Source: a bacterium
GTDB lineage: Bacteria > Chloroflexota > Dormibacteria > Aeolococcales > Aeolococcaceae
NCBI GenBank assembly: GCA_021850405.1
Contig: JAJZMA010000089.1
Span: 1-6,202, forward strand
DNA: 6,202 bases
Reading direction: 5' to 3'
Shown here: in pieces, positions 1 through 4,686 of the stretch
Layout: the number at the start of each line of letters is the position of its first letter
How positions within the stretch are numbered: position 1 is the first letter of the stretch
Notes under the pieces: generated by a model
The model's input: the letters and a program-made list of their open reading frames with translations, nothing else
Database searches by the model: none
What the model was told of the DNA's origin: nothing
Program-made: the position numbers and the translations under genes

Positions 1-111
1 ACGAGTGGGGGACGACTGGTGGTTCGTGACATAGTGCACCCATGATGTCAGTTGCCACACGCCCCTGGTCCTGATCCAGCGTTTTCGTAACGTGATTACC
101 GCCATGGACTA
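1..111. other. Left-edge stretch with no assignable gene
   Basis: Three short open stretches compete here and none can be assigned. Plus frame 2 runs from the edge to TAG at 32-34 and would end a protein in RVGDDWWFVT; its third codon positions are GC-rich like the neighbouring genes. Plus frame 1 runs to TGA at 43-45. On the minus strand an ATG at 105-103 opens a 35-codon frame that leaves the window; it begins 6 nt after the stop of the reductase gene, but it has no Shine-Dalgarno site and a composition rich in Arg, Trp, Gln and His. The most natural reading is the last codons of a plus-strand gene converging on the reductase, but the fragment is too short to be sure. No strong terminator hairpin was seen between 35 and 111. 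Confidence 0.3.
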
Positions 112-975
112 CTAGGTGGCACTCCAGGCTTTGCCAGGGAGAAGGCGGTACTGCGCCAGGAGGAGATCCTGCCACTGCCTTAGCGTCTCGAGTTTGCCCC
201 GTGTTACGTTGCCGGGAGTGCTGAGCTCTCCATCCACCAGATAGCGCTGTTCACTGCCTCTGCCAGCAAGTACAGGCGCAATGGTAAGAAAGAGTGAGGT
301 GATCTGCCCTTCCCTCACCATCTGGGAAAAGAGGGAAGGGCCCCCTTCGGTCAGAATAATCCGCGGATGCCAGCGGGCCTCCATGGCGGCGACCAGCTGT
401 TGGGCAGTGGGTGGTCCCTCGGAAACAGCAACCACTTCCAGCTCCTTGCAGGGATTGAGTCGGGCAGCACCGGCCGCAGACGTAAGTACCAGCAGTGGTT
501 CCTTTGCTCCTGTAATGAGTGGGTGGTCCAGCTCCAGCCTCCCTGAGGCTGTGGCAACGGCAAGCCGGTGGGTGGGAGGGAGGCCAAGGTGCTCCCTTAC
601 TTTCAGAAACTCATCGCCCAGTGAGGGAAATGGAGATCCGGCCTCCAGAAAGTTGGTCGTATAGTCCATGAATGTCGTCGCGCCGATGAGCATGCAATCT
701 GAAATGGAACGAAGGATCGCCATGGTGAAGCGGTCCCCCGGAGCCGCCTGTGAGATTGCAGATGCGCCAGTCCCCGAGCTGGCGTCGAGCGTGACACTGC
801 CATCAAGACTTGCCACAAAGTTGGCAATGATCTCTCCATGCCCGAGTCGCGGGTAGCCTCCATACAGATCACGCAGGGTTTCCGGTAGCCATACCTCCTG
901 GCTGGTGTCTGCATGGTCGTTGGGAATGGTATTGTCGAGCAGCAGCGTGAGCGGATCCACCAGGCTAGGATACAC
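112..975 (-). CDS. RibD C-terminal domain / dihydrofolate reductase-like pyrimidine reductase family protein
   Basis: This 287-residue protein has the fold signature of the RibD C-terminal (bacterial DHFR-like) family, whose characterised members reduce the ribosyl side chain of a pyrimidine intermediate of riboflavin synthesis with NADPH. Seen in the sequence: an N-terminal extension of about 48 residues; ANFVASLDGSVT (51-62), the usual first strand with the SLDG motif; an alpha-helical stretch ending in DCMLIGATTF (93-102); TEGGPSLF (209-216), the Gly-rich cofactor-binding turn; and LTIAPVLAGRGS just after it. There is no N-terminal deaminase domain, so it is not a bifunctional RibD. Length and extension resemble stand-alone 'pyrimidine reductase family' proteins of Actinomycetota. 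The start is GTG at 975-973; an in-frame TAG lies five codons upstream, and GTG at codon 6 is the alternative. Only a weak GGA precedes it. No other riboflavin gene is visible, so the true substrate is unproven. Confidence 0.85.
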   Translation of the reverse strand: MYPSLVDPLTLLLDNTIPNDHADTSQEVWLPETLRDLYGGYPRLGHGEIIANFVASLDGSVTLDASSGTGASAISQAAPGDRFTMAILRSISDCMLIGATTFMDYTTNFLEAGSPFPSLGDEFLKVREHLGLPPTHRLAVATASGRLELDHPLITGAKEPLLVLTSAAGAARLNPCKELEVVAVSEGPPTAQQLVAAMEARWHPRIILTEGGPSLFSQMVREGQITSLFLTIAPVLAGRGSEQRYLVDGELSTPGNVTRGKLETLRQWQDLLLAQYRLLPGKAWSAT

Positions 976-1040
976 ATCTGTTCCAGACTACTGATGCTGG
1001 CTTTTTCCTGATCCCAGGGGCCCACGAGCGACGATCCACT

Positions 1041-1109
1041 CCGGCAGATGTCCATCCAGCGCTGGAACCGAACGCGCTGAAGCCATGTTGGCTCTGGGAC
1101 ATCTGCCGG
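1041..1109. repeat. 13-bp perfect inverted repeat enclosing two hairpins (three-way-junction fold)
   Basis: The arms CCGGCAGATGTCC (1041-1053) and GGACATCTGCCGG (1097-1109) are perfect reverse complements, 43 nt apart. The interval can itself fold into two hairpins: CAGCGC (1057-1062) pairs with GCGCTG (1074-1079) over an 11-nt loop, and AGCCA (1081-1085) pairs with TGGCT (1089-1093) over a TGT triloop. Together they make a closed three-way junction with few unpaired bases. CCAGCGCTGG (1056-1065) is an alternative palindrome. The element lies between the divergent reductase and Nudix genes, 32 nt before the Nudix start and about 65 nt before the reductase start. No T-run follows on either strand, so it is not a classical terminator. 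It could be a structured leader, a small RNA, a dispersed palindromic repeat unit or a protein-binding site; I do not recognise it as a known riboswitch. Confidence 0.75.
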
Positions 1110-1128
1110 TTTGAGTTACCTGGTGTGG

Positions 1129-1134
1129 CACAAT
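1129..1134 (+). promoter_or_regulatory. Possible -10 hexamer of the Nudix gene (leaderless start)
   Basis: CACAAT matches four of six positions of the TATAAT consensus and ends 7 nt before the Nudix ATG, which would place transcription start at or next to the ATG. No Shine-Dalgarno site precedes that ATG, only GGA at 3-nt spacing. TTGAGT at 1111-1116 is -35-like but only 12 nt away, too close to pair normally. Tentative. Confidence 0.2.
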
Positions 1135-1141
1135 TGGATGC

Positions 1142-1591
1142 ATGGGCGAGATCAGGATCCGTGTGGCGGCCTTTATCGTAGATGGTGATCAGGTGCTGCT
1201 GGTAGAGCACGAGCGGGATGGCATGCGCTACCTGTTGCCGCCAGGAGGCGGGGTTGAGGTCGGGGAAACACTGGACGAGGCGGTGCGCCGGGAGGTGCTG
1301 GAGGAGACTGGCCTTACCATTAACGTGGGCAGTATCTGTGTGATGGCAGAGTCGATTGAGCCCGCTGGGCGCCATGTGCTTAACATCGTGTTTCGGGCTG
1401 TTGCCGAGGATGGCGTGATTGTTCCCGGGCATGATGAGCGCCTGGTGGGTGCAGCCTGGCAGCATCGATCGTGCCTGACTGAGCGTGAAATTTTCCCAGG
1501 GGTCGGGCCGCTGCTGGATTCGCTCTGGGACGACCCTGAAAGTCCCAGCTTCCATTATCTGGGCAATATCTGGCGGGAGATGATTCCCTGA
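1142..1591 (+). CDS. Nudix hydrolase family protein
   Basis: This 149-residue single-domain protein hydrolyses a nucleoside diphosphate linked to some moiety X, as judged from the Nudix box. The box fits GX5EX7REUXEEXGU exactly at residues 36-58: G36, E42, then REVLEETGL at 50-58, where E51, E54 and E55 are the expected Mg2+ or Mn2+ ligands. The N-terminus (RIRVAAFIVDGDQVLLVEHE) is the usual opening strand pair, and YLLPPGGGVE leads into the box. Length is typical of small cytosolic Nudix enzymes. No second domain or substrate-specificity motif is recognised, so the substrate is open (ADP-ribose, a dNTP or a pterin triphosphate are all possible). The ATG at 1142 gives a full domain with nothing to spare. 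It is divergent from the reductase gene, which may share its control region, and converges on the FKBP lipoprotein gene. Its stop codon lies inside a stem-loop. Confidence 0.9.
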   Translation: MGEIRIRVAAFIVDGDQVLLVEHERDGMRYLLPPGGGVEVGETLDEAVRREVLEETGLTINVGSICVMAESIEPAGRHVLNIVFRAVAEDGVIVPGHDERLVGAAWQHRSCLTEREIFPGVGPLLDSLWDDPESPSFHYLGNIWREMIP

Positions 1592-1631
1592 GATTCATGG
1601 CTCAGGCTCTGCTGTCAGCGTAGAGCCAGGG
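1587..1631 (+). terminator. Tandem, mutually exclusive stem-loops at the 3' end of the Nudix gene
   Basis: CCTGAG (1587-1592), which contains the TGA stop, pairs perfectly with CTCAGG (1601-1606). Overlapping it, GGCTCT (1605-1610) pairs with AGAGCC (1622-1627), extended inside by GCT/AGC around a GTC triloop and outside, across one A-A mismatch, by CTC (1601-1603) with GGG (1629-1631). The two folds share bases, so only one forms at a time. The second is the more stable. No T-tract follows, so this may be a U-less terminator or only an mRNA-stabilising 3' structure. Confidence 0.4.
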
Positions 1632-1670
1632 AGGGCGTAACGGTTGCCCGGGTGTACTGGCCAGGTTTTG

Positions 1671-1682
1671 CACCCGCGGGTG
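1671..1682. repeat. 12-bp perfect palindrome in the convergent spacer
   Basis: CACCCGCGGGTG reads the same on both strands. It lies midway between the ends of the converging Nudix and FKBP genes. GGGTG at 1650-1654 can also pair with its left half, CACCC at 1671-1675, giving an alternative stem. It could help termination from either side or bind a dimeric protein. The rest of the 203-bp spacer (1592-1794) shows no gene. Confidence 0.4.
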
Positions 1683-1775
1683 TTCTTGGGGGCAATGACG
1701 TATTTTGCGGGCAGGCGACGTTTCGCTGGAGCCATGCTCTGCAAGGTGGAGATTGCGCCCTTGGCAGTGGCAAGT

Positions 1776-1803
1776 CCTGGCAGGCTCAGTGAGATCAGCC
1801 AGG
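1776..1803 (-). terminator. Stem-loop at the 3' end of the FKBP lipoprotein gene
   Basis: On the minus strand, CCTGGC (last two sense codons) is followed by the TGA stop and pairs perfectly with GCCAGG 16 nt later. Inside the loop CTC and GAG can form a further 3-bp stem around ACT. No T-run follows. Position and symmetry suggest a 3'-end structure or a weak terminator facing the one at the end of the converging Nudix gene. Confidence 0.4.
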
Positions 1804-2412
1804 CGAGATGGCTAGCAGGTTGACCTCGAAAACAAGGGTGGCGTTTGGGGGTATTGGACCCTGCCCCGTGCTGCCATAACCAAGCGCAGGGGGGATTATG
1901 AGTTTGACTGTCTCGCCGACCTTCATCCCGGCAACTCCTTCATCCCAGCCTGGAATCACCTGCCCTGCGCCAAGCTGGAAGCTGAAAGGGCTGCGCCCTG
2001 GGTTGTAGGAGGAATCGAACAGCGTTCCGTTGGTGAGCCAGCCAGAGTAGTTGACAGTGACTGTATCGCCGGACTGGGCAGTGGCAGTGCCCCCTCCTGC
2101 TTTCAGTACTTCCCTCTCCAGACCATTGGGTAGATTTTGCACTGGTCCAGTCTGACAGAAGGAGAGGGGTCCTGGTCCGCTGGGCGCAGTGCAGCTGCCA
2201 CTACCACTGCCAGTTGGGGTGGTGCCTGATCCTGCGGTCGCTGTCGGAGACTGGGTGGTGGGTATACCTGCCGCACCACCCCCTCCTGATGTCGAAGCTG
2301 GTTGAGGTGGTCTGGCTGGAGGTGTCGCCACTGGTGTTGCCGGCCCTGTGCTGCTGCCACATGCAGCAAGCATACAGGCCCCAACAAGAAGCGGTAGTGC
2401 AAGTAGTCTCAT
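1795..2412 (-). CDS. FKBP-type peptidyl-prolyl cis-trans isomerase, lipoprotein
   Basis: This 205-residue protein is an extracytoplasmic prolyl isomerase anchored by lipid. Residues 1-18 form a lipoprotein signal (MRLLALPLLVGACMLAAC) with lipobox LAAC and lipidation expected at C18. Residues 19 to about 93 are a low-complexity linker rich in Thr, Pro, Gly, Ser and Ala. The FKBP domain spans about 95-203 and keeps the active-site residues of the family: Y122 in VNYSGWL, F132 and D133 in LFDSS, F145, V152 and I153 in GQVIPGW, W156, Y179 in ALGYG, and F195 in LVFEVNLL. It should therefore be catalytically competent and help fold secreted proteins. C74 and C86 flank a short segment at the end of the linker and could form a disulfide. 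The only usable start is the ATG at 2412; an in-frame TAG lies three codons upstream. It has no Shine-Dalgarno site and is divergent from the metal-transport operon. Confidence 0.92.
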   Translation of the reverse strand: MRLLALPLLVGACMLAACGSSTGPATPVATPPARPPQPASTSGGGGAAGIPTTQSPTATAGSGTTPTGSGSGSCTAPSGPGPLSFCQTGPVQNLPNGLEREVLKAGGGTATAQSGDTVTVNYSGWLTNGTLFDSSYNPGRSPFSFQLGAGQVIPGWDEGVAGMKVGETVKLIIPPALGYGSTGQGPIPPNATLVFEVNLLAISPG

Positions 2413-2420
2413 GGGTGGCT

Positions 2421-2426
2421 ATTTTA
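2421..2426 (-). promoter_or_regulatory. Possible -10 hexamer of the FKBP gene (leaderless start)
   Basis: Read on the minus strand, TAAAAT matches five of six positions of TATAAT and fits the TANNNT form. It ends 8 nt before the ATG, so transcription would begin at or beside the start codon. The gap AGCCACCC has no Shine-Dalgarno character, which fits a leaderless message. No -35 element is visible at the expected distance. Confidence 0.35.
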
Positions 2427-2462
2427 GTCTGCCTGCCGGATCCCCTGCCTGGAGCTGTAGCA

Positions 2463-2496
2463 CCCTCAAGGGATGGCCATCCTCGGTCTATGGCCA
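2463..2496. repeat. Palindromic patch: CCCT/AGGG dyad, GGATGGCCATCC and a repeated ATGGCCA
   Basis: GGATGGCCATCC (2471-2482) is a perfect 12-bp palindrome. It overlaps a smaller dyad, CCCT-CA-AGGG, at 2463-2472. The core heptamer ATGGCCA at 2473-2479 recurs at 2490-2496, 17 nt further on. The patch lies about 55-85 bp upstream of the FKBP start and would suit a dimeric regulator, but no known operator is recognised. Confidence 0.3.
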
Positions 2497-2509
2497 AAAG
2501 GGGGCAGGA

Positions 2510-2547
2510 GGTGGTCTGCGCGGGCTTCCCGACGCGCCTGCACCACT
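2510..2547. repeat. Long imperfect hairpin in the divergent spacer
   Basis: The inner stem GCGCGGG (2518-2524) pairs with CCCG and CGC (2528-2536) around a CTT triloop, with one bulged A at 2532. Across a small internal loop, GGTGGT (2510-2515) pairs with ACCACT (2542-2547; the last pair is G-T). The whole element is a 38-nt, GC-rich, two-part stem, stronger than expected by chance in a spacer. It is not followed by a T-run. It might be part of a long leader of the metal ABC operon, a small RNA or an insulator between divergent promoters. Confidence 0.5.
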
Positions 2548-2709
2548 ACACCGCGCCACAGGTACAGCCTCTTATCGGAAACCGTTACCATTACAGTTAG
2601 GCACGGATGCAAAGGTTTGAATTTCAGGGGACGGTCGTGACCTTGCCTGGCAGCAGCTTGGAAGAGCGGTCTTGGCCCAGTGAGCATGAATGGTACGGGG
2701 CAGTCTGTT

Positions 2710-2717
2710 AAGGAGGT
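2710..2717 (+). promoter_or_regulatory. Strong Shine-Dalgarno sequence upstream of the metal-binding protein gene
   Basis: AAGGAGGT is a full match to the anti-Shine-Dalgarno sequence. It sits 4 and 7 nt before two in-frame GTG codons (2722 and 2725), and only 1 nt before an ATG at 2719. If it is used, the binding protein carries about 21 extra residues before the ATG chosen here. It is the strongest such site in the window and decides between alternative starts. Confidence 0.5.
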
Positions 2718-2787
2718 AATGGTGGTGGACAAAAGGGGAGAACCGGCGGCAGAGCACCAGTCCTGCCATGGAGGAGTTGGCACTGCC

Positions 2788-3753
2788 ATGGCTGGGAGCA
2801 AGAGCCGATCTGGTTCGCAAGGAGTTCATCCACGGTGGCTGGTGTTCTCGCTCTGGAGCGCGCTGCTTCTGCTGCCGCTCCTTGCTTCAGGATGTGGCAC
2901 TGCGGGCGCGGTCCAGACTGGCAGCAAGATCATTGCGGTGGGCGCCGAGAACCAGTATGCCAATGTAATTGCGCAGATTGGTGGTTCCTATGTTTCTGTC
3001 AATGCGGTGCTGAGCAACCCGGATACCGATCCGCACGACTTTCAGGTAAGCCCAGGAGTGGCAACCGAGATTGCAGGTGCCCAGCTGGTGGTACAGAACG
3101 GGCTTGGATACGACAGTTTCATGAATGCGGTTGAGGCTGCACAGGCAAATCCAGCCAGGAAGGTGATCGACGTGCAGACGTTGCTGCACCTCCCGGACAA
3201 TACCCCCAACCCACACCTCTGGTACCAGCCATCCACGATGCCCCGGGTCGCCAGTGCCATCGCAACGGATCTGTCGGAGTTGAAGCCTGCTGGCAAGGCC
3301 TATTTTGCCGCCCGCCTTGCTGCATTTGACCGGTCGCTGGCTCCATGGCAGGCTGCACTGGCCCGCCTTCGTACTGACTTTCACGGTGCCACTGCTGCTA
3401 CCACCGAGCCGGTTGCAGATTACCTGCTGGCAGCAGCAGGGATAAAAAACCTGACTCCATTTCCGCTGCAGGAGGACATCATGAATGGGGTGGATCCGTC
3501 TCCACAGGCAGTCGCTGCAGAGATGGCCCTGCTTGCGGACCACAGGGTAGACGTATTTGTATACAACCGGCAGGTCGTCGATCCGCTAACCCAGTCATTC
3601 CTGGCTGCCGCCAGGAATGACCACATCCCAGTGGTGGGGGTGTATGAGACCATGCCGGTGCCTGGTTATGACTACCAGTCCTGGATGCTGGCAGAGACTG
3701 ACGCATTGCAGTCAGCCCTTGCTAATCACGTTTCCACAGGTACTCTTTCGTGA
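2788..3753 (+). CDS. Metal ABC transporter substrate-binding lipoprotein (ZnuA/TroA/PsaA-like, cluster A-I)
   Basis: From the ATG at 2788 this is a 321-residue lipoprotein that captures a divalent metal, probably Zn2+ or Mn2+, at the outer face of the membrane. A basic n-region (1-16) precedes a hydrophobic stretch (17-33) and lipobox ASGC with C36 lipidated. Family metal-ligand motifs are visible: H83 in DPHDF, H143 in NPHLW and E207 in TTEPVADYLL. The fourth ligand is unclear: the usual acidic site falls near VFVYNRQVVD, with N260 and D265. Glu at the third site is as in PsaA-type proteins rather than His as in ZnuA. There is no His-rich loop. A GGAGGAG stretch at 2770-2776 lies 11 nt before this ATG; the alternatives are GTG 2722 or 2725 behind the strong AAGGAGGT, which would give an unusually long n-region. 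It is the first gene of the operon; 36 nt separate it from the ATPase gene. Confidence 0.9.
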   Translation: MAGSKSRSGSQGVHPRWLVFSLWSALLLLPLLASGCGTAGAVQTGSKIIAVGAENQYANVIAQIGGSYVSVNAVLSNPDTDPHDFQVSPGVATEIAGAQLVVQNGLGYDSFMNAVEAAQANPARKVIDVQTLLHLPDNTPNPHLWYQPSTMPRVASAIATDLSELKPAGKAYFAARLAAFDRSLAPWQAALARLRTDFHGATAATTEPVADYLLAAAGIKNLTPFPLQEDIMNGVDPSPQAVAAEMALLADHRVDVFVYNRQVVDPLTQSFLAAARNDHIPVVGVYETMPVPGYDYQSWMLAETDALQSALANHVSTGTLS

Positions 3754-3789
3754 TGCCTGGAGTTGTCTCGTACAGGCGGTACTTACACT

Positions 3790-4686
3790 ATGTCTGACCT
3801 GATTGCGGCGCAACCAGGCAATACAGGAGAGGTTCTCTCCCTCGACGGAGTGACGGTGTGGTTGTCGGGAAGGACGGTGCTGGATGATGTCAGCTTTTCG
3901 CTCCATCAGGGTCAACTGGCAGGACTCATTGGCTCAAATGGAGCAGGCAAAACCACGATCCTGCGAGTAATACTGGGACTGCAGTCAGTTGCATCCGGTC
4001 TGGTTAATATCCGCCCGGGCTTTCGCCCGGGAAAACCTGGCGGTATCGGATATGTTCCCCAGAAGGTAGTGATTGGAAAGGATGTACCGCTGCGTGCCCG
4101 GGATCTGGTTGGCCTGGGTCTGGATGGCGCCAGAGCTGGCTTTCCTTTTCCTTCGCGGGCAAAGCGGCTGGCAGCAGACCAGATGCTGGAAGCTGTTGGC
4201 ATGACGGGATTCGCCAATGCCAGGGTCGGCAGCCTCTCTGGAGGTGAGCTGCAGAGGGTGCTTATTGCCCACTCTCTGGTGAGCAAGCCATCCCTGCTGC
4301 TGCTGGACGAACCGCTAGCCAATCTGGATATTGCCAGCGAACAGGATGTAGTTGCATTGCTGTCCCGCCTGTGCCGGGAGCAGGAGATCGCGGTGCTGGT
4401 TACTGCCCACGATGTGAATCCCCTGCTCTCGGTCATGGACCGGGTCATCTACGTCGCACGGGGGAACGTTGCCAGTGGCACCACAGGAGAGGTCATACGG
4501 CAGGACGTTCTTTCAGCCCTGTACGGCCATCATGTGGACGTACTCAGGGTTCACAATCGCATCCTTGTCGTAGCCGAGGCGGGCCTGGAGCCACAGAGTG
4601 GGGATACCGAGAGACAGTTTGGTGCTCAGGGAGACAGTGGAGCACCCGGCGAGGCGGGGTCAACAGGACCGGACGCAAATGGCTGA
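3790..4686 (+). CDS. Metal ABC transporter ATP-binding protein (ZnuC-like)
   Basis: This 298-residue cytoplasmic ATPase powers the importer. All motifs of an ABC nucleotide-binding domain are intact: Walker A GSNGAGKTT (48-56), Q-loop Q91 in YVPQ, signature LSGGELQ (149-155), Walker B LLLLDEP with D173 and E174, D-loop NLD (178-180) and the switch H207 in TAHD. GYVPQ and the ATP-site spacing are typical of the zinc/manganese subfamily. After about residue 265 comes a poorly conserved tail ending in six Gly-X-Y triplets (GAQ GDS GAP GEA GST GPD), a collagen-like run not expected in this family. The ATG at 3790 has AGGCGG 10 nt upstream; a TTG at 3763 in the same frame would add nine residues but has no properly spaced site. 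The stop codon overlaps the next gene by 8 nt, indicating translational coupling. Confidence 0.95.
   Translation: MSDLIAAQPGNTGEVLSLDGVTVWLSGRTVLDDVSFSLHQGQLAGLIGSNGAGKTTILRVILGLQSVASGLVNIRPGFRPGKPGGIGYVPQKVVIGKDVPLRARDLVGLGLDGARAGFPFPSRAKRLAADQMLEAVGMTGFANARVGSLSGGELQRVLIAHSLVSKPSLLLLDEPLANLDIASEQDVVALLSRLCREQEIAVLVTAHDVNPLLSVMDRVIYVARGNVASGTTGEVIRQDVLSALYGHHVDVLRVHNRILVVAEAGLEPQSGDTERQFGAQGDSGAPGEAGSTGPDANG

Larger units (their letters stand above)
2413..2787. other. Divergent intergenic region between the FKBP gene and the metal ABC operon
   Basis: No convincing gene was found here: open frames in it are extensions or shadows of flanking genes. It holds a -10-like hexamer for the FKBP gene at its left end, two palindromic patches (2463-2482), a long imperfect hairpin (2510-2547) and a strong Shine-Dalgarno sequence at 2710-2717. 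Near 2585-2602 there is a short hexamer-spaced series, TTACCA, TTACAG, TTAGGC. GGTC and GACC (2633-2642) form a small dyad. No clear sigma-70 promoter for the operon could be picked, and no recognised Zur- or MntR-type operator was identified, although one might be expected here. Confidence 0.5.

Noticed and set aside
1..105. 35-codon minus-strand frame following the reductase gene, possibly a second operon gene
   Set aside because: There is no ribosome site, no recognisable motif and an odd Arg/Trp/Gln/His-rich composition, and a plus-strand fragment competes for the same bases. Left undecided rather than called.
965..1555. 196-codon open frame on the minus strand opposite the Nudix gene
   Set aside because: It overlaps the Nudix coding region antisense, shows no recognisable domain and has a Gln/His/Ser-rich composition typical of a shadow frame. 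The plus-strand Nudix box is exact.
2585..2602. TTACCA/TTACAG/TTAGGC series as a possible metal-regulator box
   Set aside because: The three copies share only TTA or TTAC, no dyad symmetry is present, and it does not match a Zur or MntR consensus that I can state with confidence.
2214..2620. Overlapping plus-strand frames covering the FKBP 5' end and the spacer
   Set aside because: They overlap the FKBP signal and linker antisense, begin without a ribosome site and resemble no family.
2887..3543. 218-codon open frame on the minus strand inside the metal-binding protein gene
   Set aside because: It is antisense to a clear family member with lipobox and metal-ligand motifs, and has no domain of its own.
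3912..4448. 178-codon minus-strand open frame opposite the ATPase
   Set aside because: Shadow of the ABC ATPase, whose full motif set is intact on the plus strand.
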